Shown: positions 1 to 5,388, numbered from the stretch's first letter. The stretch: 6,025 bases of DNA from Gordonia sp. (in: high G+C Gram-positive bacteria) (GCA_030152405.1 JASLJL010000484.1:1-6025), one strand, 5' to 3'. A program made the numbers and translations. The notes: generated from the sequence alone by a model not told the origin.

Positions 1-70
1 CGGCCTGACCGTCGTGTCCGTCAACGAACACGGCCACCTGGCCGCGAGTGGAATCCTGTCGTTCCGCTGA
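1..70 (+). CDS. C-terminal end of a protein, possibly a hotdog-fold thioesterase (5' partial)
   Basis: Reading from base 2, 22 codons run to a TGA at 68-70. Nearly every third position is G or C, as expected of a real gene here, so the end of a gene is likely even though only 22 residues are visible. The tail (VSVNEHGHLAASGILSFR) has the alternating hydrophobic pattern and 'G-x-L-A-A-x-G' turn seen in the last two strands of PaaI/4HBT-type acyl-CoA thioesterases. That product guess rests on a short stretch and is weak. The gene converges on the SDR gene, with 34 bases between the two stop codons. Confidence 0.5.
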   Translation, partial: GLTVVSVNEHGHLAASGILSFR

Positions 71-104
71 CCTCTCGCTCCGCTCATAGAGCAGGCGGCC
101 GCGC
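71..104. other. Short convergent intergenic spacer
   Basis: This 34-base spacer separates the stop codons of two converging genes. It holds a small 4-bp hairpin candidate (GCTC-ATA-GAGC, 82-92) and a GC palindrome GCGGCCGC (95-102). Neither is followed by a T-run on either strand, so I do not call a terminator. Confidence 0.4.
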
Positions 105-845
105 CTACGCGCGGTGCAGGTTGGGCCCGGGTCGGGTCAACACGGCCTGCGGCAGGACCGCCCACCGCGACAGCTGGGTGACGGCGAACGCTACGGTCGC
201 GACGTCGTCGGCCGAGATCATCTCGTCGCCCGGGATCGCGTCGTCGCCCTTGGTCCACTCCGACATGTCCGTGTCGACGTAACCGGGAGCGACCGAGGTC
301 GCCGAGATCCCGTTCACCGACTCCTCGAGGTTGAACGTCTCGCACATGGAGATCAACGCGGCCTTGGTGGCGCCGTACGCCGCCATCTCCGGCTCCGGAT
401 AGACGCCGGTGATCGACGCGATCGCGATCACCTTGGCCGCGCCCGCGGCGTCGACCGCAGCGCGCAGGCTGGGCAGCAGGCCCTGCATCAGCTGAAACGG
501 TGCACGCACGTTGACCTGATACAACCGGTCGAACCGACGGGCGGGGAAGTCGGCAAAGCCGCCCTTGAGGCCCATCCCGGCGTTGACGACGAGCGCGTCG
601 GTGCGGCCGTACTCGTCGACGTGGCGTGCGATGAGTGCGCCGACGGCGTCCTCGTCGGTCGAATCGGCCGCCACCGCCAGCACACGTCCTCCGTGCCGGC
701 GCAGACTCTCGGCGCGTACGTCCAACGCGTCCTGACCGCGGGCGCTGATCGTCAGGTCCCAGCCTTCCCGCGCGAAGCGTTCGGCGACGGCCGCCCCGAT
801 GCCCCGTGACCCACCGGTCACCAGCGCCACTCTGCGTTCGGTCAT
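105..845 (-). CDS. Short-chain dehydrogenase/reductase (SDR), candidate 4-oxoacyl-CoA reductase
   Basis: A classical SDR of 246 residues, the usual length, expected to be cytosolic and NAD(P)-dependent. Visible motifs are TGGSRGIG (10-17, dinucleotide binding), NAG (88-90), Asn112, Ser144, the YGATK catalytic pair Tyr157/Lys161, and APG at 186-188. The frame is open upstream to 1133, but that extension is arginine-rich and lies antisense-free inside the kinase gene. The ATG at 845 is chosen because it overlaps the kinase stop as ATGA, has a GGAGG ribosome site 7 bases before it and puts TGxxxGIG at the normal place. It is the last gene of the dehydrogenase-kinase-SDR operon. By analogy with LvaD of Pseudomonas putida it may interconvert a 4-oxoacyl-CoA and a 4-hydroxyacyl-CoA. 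SDR substrates cannot be read from sequence, so a beta-ketoacyl or alcohol substrate is equally open. Confidence 0.93.
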   Translation of the reverse strand: MTERRVALVTGGSRGIGAAVAERFAREGWDLTISARGQDALDVRAESLRRHGGRVLAVAADSTDEDAVGALIARHVDEYGRTDALVVNAGMGLKGGFADFPARRFDRLYQVNVRAPFQLMQGLLPSLRAAVDAAGAAKVIAIASITGVYPEPEMAAYGATKAALISMCETFNLEESVNGISATSVAPGYVDTDMSEWTKGDDAIPGDEMISADDVATVAFAVTQLSRWAVLPQAVLTRPGPNLHRA

Positions 846-1858
846 CTCACAGCCTCCAGTCCTTGCGCGATGAATGATGCGGTGGCCTCGGCCGCCCGCT
901 CCGCACCGGCCGAGCCGGACGACCCGCCCTGCAACGCCCGATGCGTGATGCCCTCGGCGATCACGCCGAGCTTCAAGTTGGCCAACCCGAGATAGAAGTC
1001 CCAGTCGCCCAGGTCGGAGCCGGTCGCGCGTGTGTATCTCTCGGCGATCGAGTCGGCGTCCGGGTAGCGGTCGCTGGTCCACGCGGCGTCGAAGCCCAGA
1101 ACCGCGGAGAACACCGGCTGGCGGTAGACGCACATCAGCGCCACGTCGGTGATCGGGTCGCCGAGCGCCGACAGTTCCCAGTCGACGACCGCCGCGACTC
1201 GACTCGGATCTCCCGGGGCCAGAATCGTGTTGTCGATGCGGAAGTCGCCGTGAACGATGGTGCTGCGCGCCGACTGCGGCACTCGCTCGGACAGGATGCC
1301 GACCAGGCGGTCGACGTCGTCGAGCTCACGCGTCTTGACGATCCCCCACTGCCGCGCCCACAGCTTGATCTGCCGCGCGGCGAAGCCCTCCGGACGCCCG
1401 AAGTCGCCGAGCCCGACCGCCCGATAGTCCACCTCGTGCAGATCGGCGATCGTCCGGATGAGCGCGTCGGCCGACGCGTCGACCGCGTCGTCGGACAGCG
1501 CGGCGAGGTCGTCGGCGGAGCGGATCACATCACCGTCGACGAACTCGACGACGGTGCACGGAGCGCCGATCACGTCGCCGGACCGGTCGATGGCCACGGT
1601 CGCCGCGACGGGGACATCGGTCTCCGTCAGCGCCGAGGTGACCGCCCACTCGCGTTCCATGTCGTGTGCGGAGGGCGTGAGCCCACCCATCGGCGGACGG
1701 CGTGCGACCCAGTGGTGGACGTCGTCCGCGACGTCGAACGTCAGATTGGAGCGGCCGCCGCTGATCAGCTCGACCCGCAGGTCGCCGATCACGTCGACAC
1801 CGTTGTCGACGAGCAGTCTGCGCAGGTCGTCGGACCGCAGTCCCGGGTGATCGGTCAT
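842..1858 (-). CDS. APH-fold phosphotransferase, ACAD10/11 N-domain-like (candidate 4-hydroxyacyl-CoA kinase)
   Basis: A 338-residue member of the aminoglycoside phosphotransferase (APH/ChoK) superfamily. Visible motifs are the glycine-rich loop SGGRSNLTF (33-41), the ARRPP strand with the ATP-binding basic residues (52-56), the catalytic loop HGDFRIDN (203-210; Asp205 base, Asn210 metal ligand) and the metal motif DWELSALGDP (226-235, Asp226). The WELSxxGDPxxDVA pattern fits the acyl-CoA-associated branch better than true antibiotic kinases. In animals this domain is fused to an acyl-CoA dehydrogenase (ACAD10/ACAD11), and in Pseudomonas putida the separate LvaA phosphorylates 4-hydroxyvaleryl-CoA. 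The ATG at 1858 overlaps the dehydrogenase stop as ATGA and has AAGGGA 8 bases upstream. Its own stop overlaps the SDR start. The substrate is inferred from context; aminoglycoside resistance is unlikely. Confidence 0.93.
   Translation of the reverse strand: MTDHPGLRSDDLRRLLVDNGVDVIGDLRVELISGGRSNLTFDVADDVHHWVARRPPMGGLTPSAHDMEREWAVTSALTETDVPVAATVAIDRSGDVIGAPCTVVEFVDGDVIRSADDLAALSDDAVDASADALIRTIADLHEVDYRAVGLGDFGRPEGFAARQIKLWARQWGIVKTRELDDVDRLVGILSERVPQSARSTIVHGDFRIDNTILAPGDPSRVAAVVDWELSALGDPITDVALMCVYRQPVFSAVLGFDAAWTSDRYPDADSIAERYTRATGSDLGDWDFYLGLANLKLGVIAEGITHRALQGGSSGSAGAERAAEATASFIAQGLEAVR
853..857 (-). promoter_or_regulatory. Ribosome binding site of the SDR gene
   Basis: GGAGG on the minus strand, 7 bases before the ATG at 845 and inside the 3' end of the kinase gene. 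It fixes the SDR start at 845 instead of the longer open frame. Confidence 0.8.
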
Positions 1859-3057
1859 GCCTGGCGTCCCTTGCGCACGCGGCCGACGGCACGCTTGGCG
1901 ATCGCCCAGCGGTGGACCTCGGACGGCCCGTCGTAGATCCGGAACGGCCGCAGTTCATTGACCAGTCGGGTGAGCGGAAGGTCCTCGGACACCCCGAGGC
2001 CGCCGCACATCTGGACGCTCCGGTCGGCGACGCGCGAGAACGCCTCGGCGCCGAACGTCTTCGCGATCGACGTCGCGTCCGACGCGTGCGATCCCTGATC
2101 GAGCTCCCAGCAGGCGCGCACCAGGAGGGCCCGGGCCGCAGCCAGGTCGATCTCGTTGTCGGCGACCATCTGCTGAATCATCCCGAGGTCGCCGAGGCGG
2201 CCGCCGAATCCCTGCCGCTGGTCCACGTAGTCGAGCGCCACCTTGTGGGCGCGGACCGCGGAGCCCATCCACCGCATCACATGGGTCATGCGGGCGGGCC
2301 CGAGACGGACCTGTGCGTAGCGGTAGCCCTCGTTCACGGCGCCGAGGACGTCCTCGTCGGGGACGAAGACGTCGGTGAACGTCATCTCGCAGTGCCCGCC
2401 GATCATCGACTTGTCGGTGGTGTGGACATGACGGTCGACGCTGATTCCCTCGGTGGTTGCGGGGGCGAGGAACATCGTCGCGCCGCCTCGATCGCCGGGT
2501 TCACCGGATGTCCGAGCCATGATGATGAAGAACCCCGCACCGTCCGCGCCGGTGATGAATCGCTTGCGCCCGTTGATCTTCCAGCCGCCGTCCACCTTGG
2601 TCGCGACAGTGGCGAGCGCATTCGGGTCGGCGCCCGCGCCGGGCGACGGCTCAGTCATCGCGAACGCGCTGCGGACCGCTCCCGACGCGAGGGGCGCCAG
2701 GTACTCGTGTCGCTGACGCTCGTCGGCGACGTGCGCCAGCATGTGGACATTGCCCTCGTCGGGCGCTCCGATGTGCAGTGCGACGGGCCCGAATGTGGAG
2801 GCGCCGGCCGCTTCGAAGACCGGAGCGCGGTCGGACATGTTCAGGCCGAGGCCGCCGAACTCGACGGGCGCGTGCGGGGCGAAGACACCTGCCTCCTTGG
2901 CCTTCGCGTTGAGTTCGACGCGGAGTTCGTCGCCGCCGGCAGCGGTCACGTCACCGCGGAATTCGTTCTCCACCGGCAGGACGTGCTCGGCGATGAACAG
3001 CTCGGTCCGCGCGACCAGCTCGACGACGTCGGGCCGGTACGACAGGTCGATCGACAT
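1855..3057 (-). CDS. Acyl-CoA dehydrogenase family flavoprotein, ACAD10/11 / LvaC-like
   Basis: A 400-residue protein of normal length for the family, with the helical N-domain, the beta domain carrying the flavin motif AFAMTEPSPG (131-140), and the C-terminal helical domain (about 240-390) with QMCGGLGVSEDLPLTR (349-364). The catalytic-base motif is YDGPSEVH (375-382), so Asp376 replaces the usual Glu of IYEGTxxI. DGPxEVH is, from memory, typical of ACAD10/11-type proteins. Together with the coupled kinase this suggests elimination of phosphate from a 4-phosphoacyl-CoA instead of, or besides, plain alpha-beta dehydrogenation. The frame opens further upstream to 3102, but the ATG at 3057 is preferred: it has GGGGAG just upstream, starts a normal N-terminus, and keeps the dyad at 3074-3091 outside the gene. 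It is the first gene of the operon. FAD is the expected cofactor. Confidence 0.93.
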   Translation of the reverse strand: MSIDLSYRPDVVELVARTELFIAEHVLPVENEFRGDVTAAGGDELRVELNAKAKEAGVFAPHAPVEFGGLGLNMSDRAPVFEAAGASTFGPVALHIGAPDEGNVHMLAHVADERQRHEYLAPLASGAVRSAFAMTEPSPGAGADPNALATVATKVDGGWKINGRKRFITGADGAGFFIIMARTSGEPGDRGGATMFLAPATTEGISVDRHVHTTDKSMIGGHCEMTFTDVFVPDEDVLGAVNEGYRYAQVRLGPARMTHVMRWMGSAVRAHKVALDYVDQRQGFGGRLGDLGMIQQMVADNEIDLAAARALLVRACWELDQGSHASDATSIAKTFGAEAFSRVADRSVQMCGGLGVSEDLPLTRLVNELRPFRIYDGPSEVHRWAIAKRAVGRVRKGRQA

Positions 3058-3060
3058 ACT

Positions 3061-3066
3061 CTCCCC
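3061..3066 (-). promoter_or_regulatory. Ribosome binding site of the dehydrogenase gene
   Basis: GGGGAG on the minus strand, 3 bases from the ATG at 3057. The spacing is short, but no better start lies nearby, and the same hexamer precedes the oxygenase gene at 4500-4505. Confidence 0.6.
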
Positions 3067-3073
3067 ATTTCTG

Positions 3074-3091
3074 ACCGAGCGCTCGCTCGGT
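3074..3091. promoter_or_regulatory. TetR-type operator, perfect 18-bp dyad
   Basis: ACCGAGCG-CT-CGCTCGGT is a perfect inverted repeat with 8-bp arms and a 2-base centre, ending 16 bases before the dehydrogenase ATG. Its size, symmetry and place between the presumed promoter and the ribosome site are those of a TetR-family operator. The most likely ligand-controlled repressor is the TetR encoded next door (3778-3164), but binding by the outer TetR or an unlinked one is possible. Confidence 0.7.
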
Positions 3092-3094
3092 AAC

Positions 3095-3108
3095 GGGAAC
3101 ACCTTCCC
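3095..3108. repeat. Second inverted repeat next to the operator
   Basis: GGGAA-CACC-TTCCC has 5-bp perfect arms around 4 bases and lies 3 bases from the 18-bp dyad. It could be a second, weaker protein site or a small hairpin in a leader RNA. Five-base arms in GC-rich DNA can also arise by chance. Confidence 0.35.
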
Positions 3109-3124
3109 ACGCGACCCCCATCAC

Positions 3125-3148
3125 GTCAAGGGCAGTCAAGTCAAGGGC
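3125..3148 (-). repeat. Cluster of three CTTGAC hexamers before the dehydrogenase operon
   Basis: On the minus strand CTTGAC occurs three times within 24 bases (plus-strand GTCAAG at 3125, 3135 and 3140); two copies belong to a 9-base repeat, GTCAAGGGC, 15 bases apart. Each contains TTGAC, the core of a sigma-70 -35 element, so one may be the -35 of the operon promoter. I find no convincing -10 at 16-18 bases, so the exact promoter stays unassigned. The cluster lies between the inner TetR stop and the operator. Confidence 0.4.
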
Positions 3149-3163
3149 GTGAGAGCTCGCAGC

Positions 3164-3778
3164 TCATCCGGCGCGATAGCCGACGATCGCGCGTGCGAAC
3201 TCGAGATTCTGTGCGATCAGCTCGTCGGCGGCGAGCGCTCCGTCCACCCGATACCAGGTGGAGACACCGACGCACATCGTCGCGACGGCACGAGCCGCAC
3301 CTTTGGCGTCGCTCGTGTCGAAGACGCCGGCTGCGGCCCCCGCGACCACGATCTCGTCGACCATCCGCTGCTGCCGGATGCGGTGTCCGACGTAGGTCGG
3401 GCGGTAATCGTCCTCCAGGCTCCGCAGCTCCGTCGACCCGACGAACGCCTGCTCGCGCCGGAACATGTGGAACCGCAACAGCGACTCGACGACGGCGTCG
3501 AACTGCGCGACCGGATCGTCGCCCGCCTCCTCGATGGCCTGCGCGGACCGGCGCAGCAAGTCGGTCATGGTGAGTTCGAGCAGACCCTGCAGCAGCGACT
3601 GCTTGGACGGGTAGTGGTGATACAGCCCCGGCACCGACAGTCCGGCGCGCGACGCGATCTCCCGGACCGACGTCCCGTGGTAGCCGTGCTCCATGAACGC
3701 CTCGAGCGACGCGCGCAGGGGAGCCGGAAGACTCACCGCACCGTAGTCGCGCCAGGATCCGATGGACTGTCCGGTCAT
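3164..3778 (-). CDS. TetR-family transcriptional regulator (inner, likely regulator of the dehydrogenase operon)
   Basis: A 204-residue TetR-family repressor. The N-terminal DNA-binding domain is plain: helix-turn-helix TSVREIASRAGLSVPGLYHH (36-55), then YPSKQSLL (56-63). The rest (about 70-200) is the helical ligand-binding and dimerisation domain, with the pattern STELRSLEDDYRPTYV (115-130) seen in many actinobacterial lipid-metabolism TetRs. The frame extends upstream to 3874, but the ATG at 3778 is chosen because it overlaps the stop of the outer TetR as ATGA and has GCGGAG 8 bases before it; it also gives an ordinary N-terminus. The dehydrogenase lies 106 bases downstream in the same direction, after an 18-bp dyad, so this protein is the best candidate repressor of that operon, probably relieved by an acyl-CoA or related ligand. 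The ligand is inferred. Confidence 0.92.
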   Translation of the reverse strand: MTGQSIGSWRDYGAVSLPAPLRASLEAFMEHGYHGTSVREIASRAGLSVPGLYHHYPSKQSLLQGLLELTMTDLLRRSAQAIEEAGDDPVAQFDAVVESLLRFHMFRREQAFVGSTELRSLEDDYRPTYVGHRIRQQRMVDEIVVAGAAAGVFDTSDAKGAARAVATMCVGVSTWYRVDGALAADELIAQNLEFARAIVGYRAG

Positions 3779-4425
3779 CGAGTCAGCTCCGCTCCGCCGC
3801 GGTCCGGCAGCATCATGCGCACACACACCGCGACGAGTCGTTCGCGATCGAGTTCGAGCCGGCCCTCCGTCCACGATGCGAGCACGCGGCCGAGACCTCC
3901 CACTTGGAAGTGCGCTGCCGCCATCGTCTCATCGGCACTGCCGATACGCGCCACCTGGGCCGCAGACTCCGACGTGAGGTTCGCGAACATCTGCAGAGAA
4001 TCAGCCCGTCGACCTGCGAGAACCGGGCTGCGGAGAGTGTCCGCGAAGATCAGACGCCCCTTGCGCGCGTCGGAGTCGATCACGTCGACGATCGCCTCGA
4101 CCGCGGACCGAACCTTGTCGCGGGCCTCGTCGGCGGACGCGAACGCCGCGGCGGCACGTTCGGCGATCTCCACGATCACTCCGTCGTACGTGGCCCCCGC
4201 GAGTGCGTCGACGTTCTCGAAGCTCTCATAGAAGTACCGCGGCGTGAGACCCGCACGCGCACAGATCCCGCGCACCGTGACGGCACCGACCTCGGGCTCG
4301 GTGAGCATGTCCAAGGCGGCGTCGATGAGCGCGGCACGTCGACGGGCCACTCGAGCGTCGCCCGCCTCACCGCCGTATGAGCGCAGCTCGCTCGCACTCT
4401 CGCCAGGCTTCGTCACACCGTCCAT
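3775..4425 (-). CDS. TetR-family transcriptional regulator (outer, divergent from the MpaB-type oxygenase)
   Basis: A 216-residue TetR-family protein. After a 25-residue polar lead, ARRRAALIDAALDML (27-41) opens the DNA-binding domain; the helix-turn-helix is TVRGICARAGLTPRYFYESF (50-69), followed by ENVDALA. The C-terminal domain (about 85-216) is helical and of unknown ligand. The ATG at 4425 is the first plausible start; the frame stays open to 5262, but that part is antisense to the oxygenase gene and looks non-coding. A GAGGT lies 11 bases before the ATG, which is a weak ribosome site. Its TGA overlaps the ATG of the next TetR. It is divergent from the oxygenase across 84 bases with a dyad near the oxygenase transcription start, so control of itself and the oxygenase is the natural inference. 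Confidence 0.9.
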   Translation of the reverse strand: MDGVTKPGESASELRSYGGEAGDARVARRRAALIDAALDMLTEPEVGAVTVRGICARAGLTPRYFYESFENVDALAGATYDGVIVEIAERAAAAFASADEARDKVRSAVEAIVDVIDSDARKGRLIFADTLRSPVLAGRRADSLQMFANLTSESAAQVARIGSADETMAAAHFQVGGLGRVLASWTEGRLELDRERLVAVCVRMMLPDRGGAELTR

Positions 4426-4441
4426 ATAAACACCCGACCTC

Positions 4442-4470
4442 TTGACACCGGGGCACGCCGGGCGTTCAAT
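4442..4470 (+). promoter_or_regulatory. Sigma-70-type promoter of the oxygenase gene
   Basis: TTGACA (4442-4447, perfect -35) is followed after 17 bases by TTCAAT (4465-4470, four of six matches to TATAAT). Transcription would begin near 4477, leaving a leader of about 33 bases before the ATG at 4510. Confidence 0.6.
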
Positions 4471-4472
4471 CA

Positions 4473-4493
4473 ATAACAGGAAACAAGCGTTAT
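4473..4493. promoter_or_regulatory. Candidate TetR operator at the oxygenase start site
   Basis: ATAAC and GTTAT form a 5-bp inverted repeat around 11 bases, spanning the predicted transcription start. The position suits repression; the short arms make it a modest call. Confidence 0.4.
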
Positions 4494-4499
4494 CACTTT

Positions 4500-4505
4500 G
4501 GGGAG
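4500..4505 (+). promoter_or_regulatory. Ribosome binding site of the oxygenase gene
   Basis: GGGGAG, 4 bases before the ATG at 4510. It decides the start: a TTG four codons earlier (4498) overlaps this site and would leave no ribosome site of its own. Confidence 0.7.
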
Positions 4506-4509
4506 TGTC

Positions 4510-5379
4510 ATGACCGCACAGCCGATCGAGTCCTTTCACGCGGAGCCGATGCCTCGCGCCACCCGTGCCGAGTTGGACGAGATGCAGGTCAGCGACCTCG
4601 GACTGCTCGGACCCGCGCTGCTCGCCGGCCCGGCGAACGTGATCATGCAACTCACGCTCCCCGCTGTGGGGTACGGCGTGTACGAGAGCAAGGTCGACAC
4701 CGGGAACCTGTACAAGCATCCGGTCAAGCGCACGCGGACCACGCTCACCTACCTCGCCGTCGCCGCCATGGGCGACGCCGAACTTCGCCGCAGGTATCGA
4801 CACGCGGTGAACAAGTCGCACGCCCACGTCCGCTCGTCCAGTTCGAGCCCGGTGAAGTACAACGCCTTCGACCCGAAGCTCCAACTGTGGGTGGCGGCCT
4901 GCCTGTACCGAGGCTGGGAGGACATGGTCCGCCTGTACGGCGACCCGTCGACGATCACCGAGGAGGCGTACCGCCAGGGCGCCGTCATGGGCACCACTCT
5001 CCAGATGCCCGCGGAGATGTGGCCCGCCACGCGCGCCGACTTCGAGGTCTACTGGAACGAGACCGTGGCGGGCATGGAACTCGACGATGTGATCCGGAGC
5101 TACCTGAAGTCGCTGGTCAGGTTCGAGTTCGCCGCGAAGCCCATCTCGATGCTGATGGGACCGTGGTCGGAACTGTTGACCGTCGGATACCTGCCGCCGG
5201 AGTTCCGGGACAAGCTCGGCGTCCGCCAGACCCCCATGCAGAAGCGCATCTTCGACGCGCACAACGCCGTTCTGCGGACCGCGGTGCGGCTCATGCCGGC
5301 CCCGATGCGGAAGTTCCCGTTCAACCTACTGATGGCCGACGTCCGGTGGCGGATGCGGACCGGGCGCCCACTCGTCTGA
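4510..5379 (+). CDS. MpaB/DUF2236 family oxygenase (latex-clearing-protein fold)
   Basis: A 289-residue protein of the oxygenase MpaB / DUF2236 family (rubber oxygenase catalytic domain). Features are the GxGVYESKVDTGNLYKHP region (55-71), the arginine/threonine motif KRTRTTLTYL (73-82), the histidine segment NKSHAHVR (101-108), and YNAFDPKLQLWVAACLY (117-133). In characterised latex clearing protein (Lcp) an Arg, a Thr and a His surround a b-type heme; here Arg74, Thr78 and His104 or His106 are my candidate counterparts. No signal peptide or Tat motif is visible, so unlike secreted Lcp it should act inside the cell. Family members cleave or oxidise unsaturated hydrophobic substrates (polyisoprene in Lcp, a farnesyl chain in fungal MpaB); the substrate here is unknown. 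It is divergent from a TetR gene that probably regulates it, and it ends 2 bases before the convergent monooxygenase stop. Confidence 0.88.
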   Translation: MTAQPIESFHAEPMPRATRAELDEMQVSDLGLLGPALLAGPANVIMQLTLPAVGYGVYESKVDTGNLYKHPVKRTRTTLTYLAVAAMGDAELRRRYRHAVNKSHAHVRSSSSSPVKYNAFDPKLQLWVAACLYRGWEDMVRLYGDPSTITEEAYRQGAVMGTTLQMPAEMWPATRADFEVYWNETVAGMELDDVIRSYLKSLVRFEFAAKPISMLMGPWSELLTVGYLPPEFRDKLGVRQTPMQKRIFDAHNAVLRTAVRLMPAPMRKFPFNLLMADVRWRMRTGRPLV

Positions 5380-5388
5380 TTTCAGACG
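5373..5388. repeat. Palindrome covering two convergent stop codons
   Basis: CGTCTGA-TT-TCAGACG is a perfect inverted repeat with 7-bp arms and a 2-base centre. The TGA of each convergent gene is part of one arm. As RNA it could fold as a 6-bp stem with an ATTT loop from either strand, a possible weak bidirectional terminator, though no T-run follows. Confidence 0.5.

Larger units (their letters stand above)
4426..4509. promoter_or_regulatory. Divergent promoter region between outer TetR and oxygenase
   Basis: These 84 bases separate two divergent starts and are more AT-rich in their right half than anything else in the window. They carry the oxygenase promoter and a dyad, annotated separately. 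A direct repeat, GCGTT followed by (CA)ATCA, occurs at 4462 and 4487. I could not assign a good minus-strand promoter for the TetR gene. Confidence 0.6.

Noticed and set aside
82..102. Rho-independent terminator between the convergent genes at the left edge
   Set aside because: Only a 4-bp stem and a GC palindrome are present, with no T-run on either strand.
846..1133. 96-residue upstream extension of the SDR
   Set aside because: It is arginine-rich, lies inside the kinase gene, and would displace the TGxxxGIG motif from its normal N-terminal position. The ATG at 845 has a GGAGG site and ATGA coupling.
842..1858. Aminoglycoside resistance gene
   Set aside because: The fold is shared, but translational coupling to an acyl-CoA dehydrogenase and the WELSxxGDP pattern point to the acyl-CoA-associated branch.
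1912..3093. Long open frame of 393 codons on the plus strand opposite the dehydrogenase gene
   Set aside because: The translation is rich in Arg, Asp, Val and Gly with no domain pattern, while the opposite strand encodes a complete ACAD with family motifs. Long antisense frames are common in GC-rich genes.
3058..3102. Upstream ATG (3102) for the dehydrogenase
   Set aside because: It would put the perfect operator dyad inside the coding region and lacks a ribosome site, whereas the ATG at 3057 is preceded by GGGGAG.
2741..4231. 496-codon plus-strand open frame across the dehydrogenase N-terminus, intergenic region and both TetR genes
   Set aside because: It crosses three real genes and their regulatory gap, has a low-complexity Arg/Ser-rich translation, and no recognisable motif.
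4426..5262. N-terminal extension of the outer TetR frame antisense to the oxygenase gene
   Set aside because: The extra residues show no domain, run through the divergent promoter, and would more than double a normal TetR length.
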